From JAUSPI01 sp964454305 (GTDB lineage: Bacteria; Desulfobacterota; Syntrophia; Syntrophales; JADFWA01): DNA of 24,044 bases. The position numbers and the translations under genes were made by a program. Under the pieces are notes generated by a model. The model was not told the origin of the DNA. It saw only the letters and a list, made by a program, of their open reading frames with translations, and did no database searches. Positions 6,654 to 14,513 of this stretch are shown here, one piece after another (position 1 is the first letter of the stretch; each line of letters starts with the position of its first letter). The stretch covers positions 1-24,044 of the forward strand of contig CAYVXX010000031.1 in NCBI GenBank assembly GCA_964454305.1. Direction: 5' to 3'.

Positions 6654-7769
6654 ATGTCTCTGGAAGTTGATATTGCCGTTATAGGAGCCGGGGCCGTTGG
6701 GCTTGCCATAGCTTCCGAATTAGCCCGGGAAGGGGTCTATGTTCTCGAAAAAAACGAGTCCTTCGGGCATGAGGCCAGCAGCAGGAACAGCGAGGTAGTT
6801 CACGCCGGGATTTACTATCATGAGGATTCTCTTAAAGCAAAGCTATGTCTCGAAGGAAACGTTCTCCTCTATGAGTTTTGCGCAAAGTACGGTGTCGGCT
6901 GTAAAAGAGTGGAGAAGATTTTCTCGGCTGTTGAAGAAGACGAGATGGAGGGGCTTGAAAAACTCTATAATCAGGCCAGGAAAAACGGAGTTGAAGGTCT
7001 AAGATTTATTTCGAGGGATGAGCTCAAAGAACTTGAACCTAATGTGGAAGGAATAGCTGGAGTGCTGTCTCCTCCTTCGGGAATTGTTGATTCTTTCTCT
7101 TATATGAAAACGCTCTATAACAAGGCAAGCGAAAAGGTTAATTTTGTCTTCAACTGCGAGGCGATCGGAATAGAAAAAATAAACTCAAAGTATAAGGTTA
7201 CGATAAGGGACTCTGAAGGAGTTTCCACCTTTACCACGCCTATTCTGATAAACGCCGCAGGCTTGCACGCCGAAAAGATAGCCGTACTCGCCGGAATAGA
7301 TATACCGGAGGCAAAATATAAGACGTATCTTTTGAAAGGCGATTATTTCAGCATACGGCCCAAAAAATGGGGACTGATAAAGAGGCTTATCTACCCTGTT
7401 CCGGGAAAAGTCGGCGTAGGGATTCATAACTGCATTGCCATTGATGGAAGGGAGAGACTCGGCCCCGATGAGTACTATGTCGATGAGATAGAATATACGG
7501 TCGATGAAAATAAAAAGCAATTATTTTACGATTACGCAAAAAACCTTTTCCCTTTCATTGAAATTGAAGATCTGGAACCCGAATCTTCGGGAATACGGCC
7601 CATGCTTCAAAGCCCCGGGGAATCCCTCAAGGACTTTGTAATAAGGCATGAAGAAGACAGAGGTTTTCCGGGATTGATTAACCTTATCGGAATAGAATCT
7701 CCGGGTCTTACCTCTTCACTCGCCATCGGAAGGTATGTAAAGGGAATAGTAGAAGAGATTTCGGGATAA
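6654..7769 (+). CDS. FAD-dependent oxidoreductase, L-2-hydroxyglutarate oxidase (LhgO)-like
   Basis: DAO-superfamily flavoprotein of 371 aa. The N-terminal Rossmann motif is IAVIGAGAVGLAIASEL (7-23), with the ribose-binding acidic residue in VLEKNE (about E32). The segment SSRNSEVVHAGIYY (42-55) and the C-terminal IGIESPGLTSSLAIGRYV are characteristic of the LhgO/L2HGDH group. Known members oxidise L-2-hydroxyglutarate and pass electrons to quinone or an acceptor protein; the substrate here is not proven. The gene starts after a strong GGAAGGAGGG site. Lying between etfA and the membrane Etf oxidoreductase, it may feed electrons into the same pathway. It lacks a ferredoxin-like domain, so it is not the classical Etf-QO (FixC) type. 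Confidence 0.8.
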   Translation: MSLEVDIAVIGAGAVGLAIASELAREGVYVLEKNESFGHEASSRNSEVVHAGIYYHEDSLKAKLCLEGNVLLYEFCAKYGVGCKRVEKIFSAVEEDEMEGLEKLYNQARKNGVEGLRFISRDELKELEPNVEGIAGVLSPPSGIVDSFSYMKTLYNKASEKVNFVFNCEAIGIEKINSKYKVTIRDSEGVSTFTTPILINAAGLHAEKIAVLAGIDIPEAKYKTYLLKGDYFSIRPKKWGLIKRLIYPVPGKVGVGIHNCIAIDGRERLGPDEYYVDEIEYTVDENKKQLFYDYAKNLFPFIEIEDLEPESSGIRPMLQSPGESLKDFVIRHEEDRGFPGLINLIGIESPGLTSSLAIGRYVKGIVEEISG

Positions 7770-7782
7770 AAAGGAACTTAGG

Positions 7783-7800
7783 GCAGGGCTTCAGCCCTGC
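7783..7800. repeat. GCAGGGC hairpin repeat, second copy
   Basis: GCAGGGC-TTCA-GCCCTGC, a perfect 7-bp stem with a 4-nt loop, 13 nt after the stop of the LhgO-like gene. Same family as 1584-1601. Confidence 0.6.
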
Positions 7801-7807
7801 TAAAAAT

Positions 7808-7853
7808 AATCCCCCCTTTGTCCCCCCTTTAGTAAAGGGGGGCGAAGGGGATT
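7808..7853. repeat. Nested C/G-run hairpin before the membrane oxidoreductase
   Basis: The inner stem CCCCCCTTT (7822-7830) pairs with AAAGGGGGG (7834-7842) over a 3-nt loop. The outer stem AATCCCC (7808-7814) pairs with GGGGATT (7847-7853). The hairpin ends 14 nt before the ATG at 7868, and the only SD-like run (AAGGGG, 7845-7850) is partly inside it and too far from the start. This is a repeat type I have seen elsewhere in deltaproteobacteria. It could dampen translation of the downstream gene. Confidence 0.6.
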
Positions 7854-7867
7854 TTATATAAGATATT

Positions 7868-9928
7868 ATGGAACATACGGCAAAACAAATTTTTACCACA
7901 GGGCATGAAGGAAGAGAGATTTTCTGGAATGCCCACAGTTTTGAGATCGCGCTCTATCTTTTTTCCGCGGTCGCAATTGCGGTCTTTATCATTGGCATAT
8001 ACAGGCGATGGCAGATGTGGACCGCACTGGGCAAGGCTGAAAACAGAAATGACAATACGGGCGAAAGAATAAAATCTCTTATCATCAACGGTTTTTTGCA
8101 GATAAGAACATTTAAGGATGCCTATCCGGGAATTATTCACGGATTGATATTCTTTGGATTCTTTGTTTTGTTGCTCGGTGCGGCTGTTGACGCAATTGAG
8201 GCCCACATAGGTTTACCATTCTACCATGGATCGTTTTATCTCTGGTTTTCACTTGCCCTGGATATTTTCGGCTTGTTTGTTGTAATCGGCGTAATACTCG
8301 CCATCGAAAGGAGATATATAAGAAAGGTCGACAGGCTTGACAATACCCTCGATGATGCGTTCTCCCTTATTCTGATACTCGGCATAATTGTCACGGGTTT
8401 CATCGTTGAGGGACTGAGGATCGCCGTTACCGAACCATCGTGGGCTGTCTGGTCTCCTGTCGGGTATCTTCTGGCAAAGATTTTTCATGGTATAGATACG
8501 ATAACTCTGGAATCCCTTCACAAGATCACATGGTGGTTTCACACCTTTATAGCCTTAGGTTTTATAGCTTACATCCCTTACTCCAAGATGGTCCACATCA
8601 TTACGGCTCCCGCCAACCAGTACATGAAATCGCTGAAACCCGCCGGCGCGCTCGAACCCATCCGGGACTTCGAAACCGCCGAGTCTTTCGGTGCAGGTCA
8701 GCTGGAAGAATTTACATGGAAACAGATATTCGATGCAGACGCCTGCACACGCTGCGGGCGATGTCAGGACGGCTGCCCGGCTTATCTCTCCGGAAAACCT
8801 CTTTCTCCCAAAAAGCTCATTCAGGATATTAAAACATACTGGACGGAGAGGGTACCGGTTGTTCTTAAAGCGAAGAAAGCCGTAAAAGAAGGGGAGGATC
8901 CCCGGATACCGGAACCTGAAAAGGCGATGCTCGGCGAGGTCATTGATCTCCATGAATTGTGGGCATGTACGAACTGCATGTACTGTATGGAGCACTGTCC
9001 CGTCTATATCGAGCACGTACCCAAGATTGTCGACATGAGGCAGTATAAGGTTTTGATGGAGGCGGACTTTGCTCAGGAGCTGCAGTTGACTTACAGGAAT
9101 ATGGAAAATAATTCGAATCCCTGGGGCATCGGTGCATATACGCGCGGAGATTGGGCCAGGGAACTCGGTGTAAAGACCCTCTCGGAAGATCCCGATGCGG
9201 AATATCTCTACTATGTGGGATGTTCCGGGTCTTTTGATGACAGGGGCAAGAAAGTAGCGGTTGCGCTTGCCAGGATTCTCAAGACGGCCGGGGTCAGTTT
9301 CGGGATTCTCGGCACGGAGGAGGGCTGCTGTGGTGATTCCGCCATGAGGGGTGGAAATGAGTATCTCTATCAGACACTTGCCCGGATGAATATTGAAGTG
9401 ATGAACGGTTACGGTGTAAAGAAGATCATTACCACATGCCCGCATGGTTACAATGCTCTCAAGAAAGATTACCCTAATTTCGGCGGAAATTATGAGGTCT
9501 ATCACCACACGGAGATACTGGCCGATCTGATTGCACAGAAAAAGATCATATTGAATAAATCTGCTTCCGGGCTTTTCACCTATCACGATTCATGCTTTCT
9601 TGGAAGATACAATAATATTTATGATCAGCCGAGAAGTGTTTTGAGAGCCGTTCCCGGCATAAAACTGACCGAGATGGAAAGGAACAGGGACAGGAGTTTC
9701 TGCTGTGGTGCCGGCGGCGCCAGGATGTGGATGGAAGAGGATATCGGTGATAGAATCAACAATATGAGAACGGATCAGGCAATTGAAGTAAACGCTGAAA
9801 AGATTGCCGTGGCCTGCCCTTTCTGCTTGACTATGATGAGCGATGGAATAAAAGATCGCAACATGGAGGAGAAGATAGAAGCTCTGGATATAGCTGAAAT
9901 CATCTGGGATGCCATGGATATGGAATAA
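7868..9928 (+). CDS. Membrane Fe-S oxidoreductase with CCG domains, Etf:menaquinone oxidoreductase type (EMO, DUF224)
   Basis: Predicted inner-membrane enzyme (686 aa) passing electrons from reduced EtfAB to menaquinone. Layout: a NarI/cytochrome-b-like N-terminal part with about five helices (25-45, 88-110, 123-146, 163-183, 221-245) and several membrane His residues that could bind haem. Two 4Fe-4S motifs follow: CTRCGRCQDGC (C293, C296, C299, C303) and CTNCMYCMEHC (C367, C370, C373, C377). Then come two HdrD-like CCG domains: C452...C487-C488-G...C524-PHG, in which the final Cys of CxxC is missing, and C576...C612-C613-G...C650-PFC653, which is complete. The architecture matches the fused proteins encoded beside etf genes in Syntrophus, Syntrophomonas and Geobacter. 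The start lacks a good ribosome site (see the hairpin at 7808-7853). An alternative HdrD/GlpC-like role is less likely given the etf neighbours. Confidence 0.85.
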   Translation: MEHTAKQIFTTGHEGREIFWNAHSFEIALYLFSAVAIAVFIIGIYRRWQMWTALGKAENRNDNTGERIKSLIINGFLQIRTFKDAYPGIIHGLIFFGFFVLLLGAAVDAIEAHIGLPFYHGSFYLWFSLALDIFGLFVVIGVILAIERRYIRKVDRLDNTLDDAFSLILILGIIVTGFIVEGLRIAVTEPSWAVWSPVGYLLAKIFHGIDTITLESLHKITWWFHTFIALGFIAYIPYSKMVHIITAPANQYMKSLKPAGALEPIRDFETAESFGAGQLEEFTWKQIFDADACTRCGRCQDGCPAYLSGKPLSPKKLIQDIKTYWTERVPVVLKAKKAVKEGEDPRIPEPEKAMLGEVIDLHELWACTNCMYCMEHCPVYIEHVPKIVDMRQYKVLMEADFAQELQLTYRNMENNSNPWGIGAYTRGDWARELGVKTLSEDPDAEYLYYVGCSGSFDDRGKKVAVALARILKTAGVSFGILGTEEGCCGDSAMRGGNEYLYQTLARMNIEVMNGYGVKKIITTCPHGYNALKKDYPNFGGNYEVYHHTEILADLIAQKKIILNKSASGLFTYHDSCFLGRYNNIYDQPRSVLRAVPGIKLTEMERNRDRSFCCGAGGARMWMEEDIGDRINNMRTDQAIEVNAEKIAVACPFCLTMMSDGIKDRNMEEKIEALDIAEIIWDAMDME

Positions 9929-9937
9929 AAAGAGGAT

Positions 9938-11641
9938 ATGGTCGAAGGAATCAGGTATCAGGATAAAACGTGGTTGAATTTTTACGAAGAGGGCGTGCCG
10001 GAATCCATCGAGTACGAGGATATCTGTCTGCCGGAAATCCTGAACAGGACAGCCGCCCGGTCCCCCGATCATATCGCTCTCATCTTCCAGGGTTATAAAG
10101 TCACCTTCAAAGAACTGAAAGAGATGGTTGACCGCTTTGCAACTTGCCTTGCCGGCTTCGGTATCAGAAAGGGTGATGCCGTTTCAATTTTACTTCCCAA
10201 TGTCATTCCCTGTGTCGCAGCATATTTTGCCATACTGAGACTCAGGGCGATAGCGGTCATGAACAACCCTCTCTATTCCGATCGAGAACTGAAATATCAG
10301 TTCACCGATTCCGGCTCTAAAGTCCTGATCACCATTGATCTTCTCGCAAACAGGATGATAAACCTGCGGCCCGAAACGGCAATCAAGGAGATTATCTATA
10401 CCTCAATCGGAGACTATCTCCCCTTCCCCAAGAATCTTCTGTTCCCGTTGATAGCTAAAAAGAAGAAGTTTGCCGCAACTGTAAAACCGGCCGCCGATGT
10501 ATACAGATGGAAGGATTGTATCGTTAAATCCTCACCCGAACCTCCCGAAGCGAAGATCGGTTTTGACGATGTGGCGATGTATCAGTATACCGGTGGTACT
10601 ACGGGAATTTCCAAGGGTGTCATGCTCACCAATGCCAATCTGAGTAAGCAGGTTCAACAGATTGAGGCATGGTTTCCCCAATTTAATAAGGGGGAAGGAA
10701 CAATTCTGGGAGCGCTTCCCTTTTTTCATGTCTTCGGTCTTTCCACCACCATGAATCTTGCCGTCCATATGGGTTGGACAAATGTTATGGTACCGAGGCC
10801 GCAGCCGAATCATCTTCTCGAAGCGATACGAAAATTCAGACCCACATTTTTACCTCTTGTTCCCACGATGTTTATCGGTATGCTGAATCACCCCGATATC
10901 AAAAAGACAGATCTGACCTGCGTCAGAGGATGCTTCTCCGGGAGTGCACCTATGCCTGTTGAGGTTATACGTGACTTTGAAGAGGCTACAGGTGCTGTAA
11001 TCGTCGAGGGGTATGGATTAACAGAAACCACCCCGGTGACGCATGTCAATCCTTTTGCCGGTGGCGCGCGTAAGGTAGGAAGTATCGGGCTTCCTATCTC
11101 CGATACCGAATGCCGTATCGTTGATCTGAAGACCGGCACAACAGATGTATCCATCGGGGAGCGCGGGGAACTTATTATCAAGGGTCCACAGGTCATGAAA
11201 GGCTACTGGAACATGCCGGATGAGACAGCAAATACATTGAAAGACGGCTGGTGTTATACAGGCGACATCGCCACCATGGACGAGGATGGTTATTTTTATA
11301 TTGTTGACCGCAAGAAGGATATAATTATATCAAGCGGTTATAATATTTACCCGCGTGAGATCGATGAAGTATTTTATGAACATCCCGGGGTTGAGGAAGC
11401 ATGTGCCATCGGTATCCCCGATCTGAAGCGTGGAGAGAATGTCAAAGCCTTCGTAGTTATCAAAGATGGCAAAACGGCTTCCGAGGAAGAATTGATGGAG
11501 TTTTGCAAAAACAAGCTCGCAAAGTACAAGTGGCCTGTAGAGATTGAGTTCCGCAAAGAACTGCCCAAATCAAACGTCGGGAAAACCCTCCGTAAAGAAT
11601 TAAGAGCTGAGGAGCTTGAAAAGCGGGAGAAAAGGGGTTAA
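9938..11641 (+). CDS. Long-chain acyl-CoA ligase (AMP-forming), FadD-like
   Basis: Activates a carboxylic acid, probably a fatty acid, to its CoA thioester; 567 aa. Adenylate-forming motifs in order: YTGGTTGISKGVML (217-230), GYGLTETTPVTH (358-369), the adenine-binding aspartate in YTGDIATMDEDGYF (440-453), DRKKDIIISSGYNIYPREID (457-476), and the C-terminal catalytic Lys in KSNVGKTLRKE (K549). The N-terminal WLNFYEEGVP segment is typical of bacterial long-chain ligases. It starts 9 nt after the upstream stop; GAGG is only 2 nt from the ATG, so translation may depend on coupling. Chain-length preference cannot be read from the sequence. It ends the plus-strand catabolic cluster and faces arnD with a 52-nt gap that holds no clear terminator. 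Confidence 0.9.
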   Translation: MVEGIRYQDKTWLNFYEEGVPESIEYEDICLPEILNRTAARSPDHIALIFQGYKVTFKELKEMVDRFATCLAGFGIRKGDAVSILLPNVIPCVAAYFAILRLRAIAVMNNPLYSDRELKYQFTDSGSKVLITIDLLANRMINLRPETAIKEIIYTSIGDYLPFPKNLLFPLIAKKKKFAATVKPAADVYRWKDCIVKSSPEPPEAKIGFDDVAMYQYTGGTTGISKGVMLTNANLSKQVQQIEAWFPQFNKGEGTILGALPFFHVFGLSTTMNLAVHMGWTNVMVPRPQPNHLLEAIRKFRPTFLPLVPTMFIGMLNHPDIKKTDLTCVRGCFSGSAPMPVEVIRDFEEATGAVIVEGYGLTETTPVTHVNPFAGGARKVGSIGLPISDTECRIVDLKTGTTDVSIGERGELIIKGPQVMKGYWNMPDETANTLKDGWCYTGDIATMDEDGYFYIVDRKKDIIISSGYNIYPREIDEVFYEHPGVEEACAIGIPDLKRGENVKAFVVIKDGKTASEEELMEFCKNKLAKYKWPVEIEFRKELPKSNVGKTLRKELRAEELEKREKRG

Positions 11642-11693
11642 CAGGACTCCTTCCAAGAGCGTCAATCCTGCCATGCGGGAAAATGAAAGAATT

Positions 11694-12581
11694 CTATACC
11701 GCACAGGGGACAGAACGACCGGGCAGCAGTTCCATCCGGTATTTTCTCACCTGTAACGTTTTACATTTCAATAGTTCTTTTATCTCAGAAAGTGGAAGTA
11801 TCCGGTAATCCGTATTTCTTATTATTTCAAGTAATTCTATGAAGTGTCGTGACCATATTCCACCTTCTGCCTCGGCGTGTATGGGAAGCACGTGCATTCC
11901 CCCATCTTTCAGAATTTGAAAAATCGTTGTAACACCCTGATTAATGCCAATCTCTTCAAAACAGGGGAGGTTCGAAGGTATCTCCATTAGACCTGAGTTT
12001 TCATGAATAAATGGTTTCCCGGCACGTGTACAACTGAGATAAGCGAAATTGAATCCCTCTAAAATCTCCAGGACCCTGTCGTCAATGAGCCACCCCGGCG
12101 CCCCAAATGACAAAGGTTCTTTATTAACAATCTTTTTGTATGCGTTGACGCCTTTTTGAAACCAGTTTTCTATCCATTCACAGGAACGGGTATGGAGTTG
12201 ATCCTGCCATCTCCTGTGGTCCCAGGCATGAAACTCTACTTCATGTCCCTCTGATATAATTTGTTGTACAAGCCCCGGGAAGGAAAGGGCAATCATTGGT
12301 GAGGGGAGCAGTGTGCCGTACAGAGCAGTTCTCATACCATAGAGGCGGCCTGCTTTGGTTCTGAACATCTTTTTGAGAAAACGCGGGTTTTTGATGAGCT
12401 GAAAGATTGCTATACCAGAGGAATCGGGTCCCATGCTCAGGTAAAATGTTCCCTTAATGCCAAAATCGGCCATAATCGAAAGGAGACGGGGCACCCCTCT
12501 TTTCATACCCAGATGGGTATCTACATCGATCTTCAGGCCCAGTATATTTTCTTTATTTTGACGAATGGACTGCTCTCTCAT
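11694..12581 (-). CDS. arnD: 4-deoxy-4-formamido-L-arabinose-phosphoundecaprenol deformylase (ArnD)
   Basis: NodB-type polysaccharide deacetylase-family enzyme, 295 aa, that removes the formyl group from undecaprenyl-phosphate L-Ara4FN. Visible motifs: LKIDVDTHLGMKRGVPRLL (16-34, the catalytic and metal Asp region), GIKGTFYLSMGPDSSG (41-56), EGHEVEFHAWDHRRWQD (111-127, with H118 and H122), GAPGW, and the late LPIHAEAEGG. These follow E. coli ArnD closely. The frame extends 6 codons further upstream, but the ATG at 12581 is preferred because TGGAGGAAA lies immediately before it. It overlaps the end of the upstream arnA dehydrogenase gene by 29 nt and is the last gene of the arn operon. Confidence 0.9.
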   Translation of the reverse strand: MREQSIRQNKENILGLKIDVDTHLGMKRGVPRLLSIMADFGIKGTFYLSMGPDSSGIAIFQLIKNPRFLKKMFRTKAGRLYGMRTALYGTLLPSPMIALSFPGLVQQIISEGHEVEFHAWDHRRWQDQLHTRSCEWIENWFQKGVNAYKKIVNKEPLSFGAPGWLIDDRVLEILEGFNFAYLSCTRAGKPFIHENSGLMEIPSNLPCFEEIGINQGVTTIFQILKDGGMHVLPIHAEAEGGIWSRHFIELLEIIRNTDYRILPLSEIKELLKCKTLQVRKYRMELLPGRSVPCAV

Positions 12582-13593
12582 TTTCCTCCAAGAAGGCATA
12601 TAGCGTCTTTCTGAGTGATTCTTCCAGCCCGGTCACAGGAGTCCAGTCCAGAAGCTTTCTTGCCTTCTCGATGCTCGGTTTCCTCGTATAAATGTCCTGG
12701 TATCCTTTGCCATAGTACTCAACGGCCGACACTTCTATAATTTCTGAAAAATCCTTATCATTTTTGTGGTCGGGGTGTTCCATGAAGATTTTTTTTAACA
12801 TGTGGGCAAGCTCTTTTATGGAGCATTCATTATGGGGATTGCCGATGTTTATGATCTGGTTTTTACAGCAATCATTCCTGTTTTCCAGGATCCTCATAAG
12901 TGCATCTATCCCGTCATCCACATAGGTAAAACACCTCGTTTGCCTGCCCCCATCCACAAGAGATACAGGTCGTTTCATCAATAGCTCTGCAATAAACTGG
13001 GTAACAACCCTTGAACTTCCCTCTTTTGCAGTATCCAGGGAATCCAACCTTGCACCGATCCAGTTGAAGGGTCTAAAGAGGGTGAACTCCAGGTCACCCC
13101 TGGTACCATGGGCATAAATGACACGATCGAGCATTTGTTTGCAGCATGAATAAATCCAGCGCTCCTTCTGTATCGGTCCCACAACAAGAAAAGTCTCGTC
13201 TTCTTTAAATTCAGGATCTGTAGAGGCGCCATAAACTTCCGAGGTGGAGGGAAAGGCAATCCTTTTATGATATTTCACACAATGCTTCACTATATTGAGA
13301 TTCATTTCAAAGTCCAGATTGAAGACACCGATCGGATCCTCCACATAATGTTTCGGAGTGGCAATAGCAACAAGCGGTATGATGACATCGCACTTTTTGA
13401 CGTGATATTCAATCCATTCCTTGTTGATTGCAATGTCACCTTCCAGGAATTTGAAACGGGGATTATCAAGTACCTTATCCAGTTTATCGAAGGCGAGATC
13501 CATACCATAGACAGCCCAATCGGTTGTTTCGAGTATTCTGTTGGTTAGATGATGTCCTATGAAACCATTAACGCCAAGTATTAAGATTTTCAT
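12553..13593 (-). CDS. arnA: UDP-glucuronate decarboxylase, stand-alone ArnA dehydrogenase domain
   Basis: SDR-family enzyme (346 aa) that oxidises and decarboxylates UDP-glucuronate to UDP-Ara4O with NAD+. It corresponds to the C-terminal half of E. coli ArnA. NAD motif GVNGFIG (7-13); catalytic set SE in PSTSEVYG (S118, E119), Y148 and K152 in RWIYSCCKQ, and R304 in YTRKPSIEK. The spacings E119-Y148 (29) and Y148-R304 (156) equal those of E. coli ArnA E434-Y463-R619. FRPFNWIGARLD, DGGRQTRCFTYVDDGI and EYYGKGYQDI are also conserved. In enterobacteria this domain is fused to the formyltransferase; here it is a separate gene overlapping it by ATGA. Confident as to function. Confidence 0.92.
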   Translation of the reverse strand: MKILILGVNGFIGHHLTNRILETTDWAVYGMDLAFDKLDKVLDNPRFKFLEGDIAINKEWIEYHVKKCDVIIPLVAIATPKHYVEDPIGVFNLDFEMNLNIVKHCVKYHKRIAFPSTSEVYGASTDPEFKEDETFLVVGPIQKERWIYSCCKQMLDRVIYAHGTRGDLEFTLFRPFNWIGARLDSLDTAKEGSSRVVTQFIAELLMKRPVSLVDGGRQTRCFTYVDDGIDALMRILENRNDCCKNQIINIGNPHNECSIKELAHMLKKIFMEHPDHKNDKDFSEIIEVSAVEYYGKGYQDIYTRKPSIEKARKLLDWTPVTGLEESLRKTLYAFLEENERAVHSSK

Positions 13594-14513
13594 TTTAAAA
13601 TAATGTCCTTCCTTTTCTTGAAATATTTAAAGATACTGTGGTCTCTCATACGTTCTTCTGTCACCTCGATGTCTATCAGCCTGAGTCTTCCATCCGATGC
13701 CCTGATATAGACATTGCCACCATCAACCTCTACCGTTCCTGCGGTGAAGTTAGGGTGATTTCCCTCTTCCGGCAGTCCCCACCAAACAAACAATTTTTCC
13801 CCTTCAGGGAGATATGTAAAAGCCCCCGGATAAGGTTTCGTAACCGCCCTGATAAGATTATAAATTTGTATTACCGGCCGGTTCCAGTCAATCTTCCCAT
13901 CTTCGGGCTTCCTCCCGCCGAAGTAACTTCCCGATTGTAAATCCTGGGGGTGCCGGGGAGCGCTTCCATTTTTTATCAGGGGGAGGAGTTCTTCGAGGAG
14001 TTCTCTCGCCTTCTCGCAGAGTTTTTTATAGAGGATAACGGCGGTATCTTTACTATCTATTATAACTTCTTTCTGCCCCACTATATCTCCCGCATCCGCC
14101 TTTTTAACCATGTGATGCAGTGTAACACCGGTGCGCTTCTCACCATTTAGAAGCACCCAGTTTACGGGACACCTTCCCCTGTAAGCCGGGAGCAAGGATC
14201 CATGAAGGTTGTATGCCCCCGATGAGGGTACGCTTAGAATTTCTTTACCCAATAGATTCCGATAATAAAATGAAAAGATCGCATCCGGTGCCATGGCACC
14301 GATCTTTCCGATCCAATCCGGCGTATTTACATCTTCCGGGCAGAACACGGGAATCTTATTTTTTCCCGCCCAGTCAACCACTGAATCAAACCAGCAGTTT
14401 TCATCGGGATTGTCCTGATGGGAAAAGACAGCTATAATATCGAAGCGCTCACGCTTCAATGCTTCAAGACCCGCGATTCCCATATTGTGATAGGCAAACA
14501 CGACAGCTTTCAT
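13590..14513 (-). CDS. UDP-L-Ara4N formyltransferase, stand-alone ArnA N-terminal domain
   Basis: Formyl-tetrahydrofolate-dependent enzyme (307 aa) that formylates UDP-L-Ara4N, equivalent to the N-terminal half of E. coli ArnA. Catalytic residues are at the same numbers as in E. coli: N102 and H104 in YNLHGSLLPAYRGRCPVNW, and D140 in HHMVKKADAGDIV. The folate-binding SFYYRNLL segment and a C-terminal Fmt-like barrel (AVTKPYPGAFTYLPEG) are present. It overlaps arnC upstream by 4 nt (14510-14513) and the dehydrogenase gene downstream by 4 nt, indicating translational coupling. It needs 10-formyl-THF, and folD lies nearby at 20131. The two ArnA activities being split into two genes is unlike the enterobacterial fusion. 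Confidence 0.9.
   Translation of the reverse strand: MKAVVFAYHNMGIAGLEALKRERFDIIAVFSHQDNPDENCWFDSVVDWAGKNKIPVFCPEDVNTPDWIGKIGAMAPDAIFSFYYRNLLGKEILSVPSSGAYNLHGSLLPAYRGRCPVNWVLLNGEKRTGVTLHHMVKKADAGDIVGQKEVIIDSKDTAVILYKKLCEKARELLEELLPLIKNGSAPRHPQDLQSGSYFGGRKPEDGKIDWNRPVIQIYNLIRAVTKPYPGAFTYLPEGEKLFVWWGLPEEGNHPNFTAGTVEVDGGNVYIRASDGRLRLIDIEVTEERMRDHSIFKYFKKRKDIILK

Noticed and set aside
8555..9586. 343-codon ORF on the minus strand
   Set aside because: It lies fully antisense to the membrane Fe-S oxidoreductase, whose cysteine motifs prove the plus frame. It shows no domain of its own.
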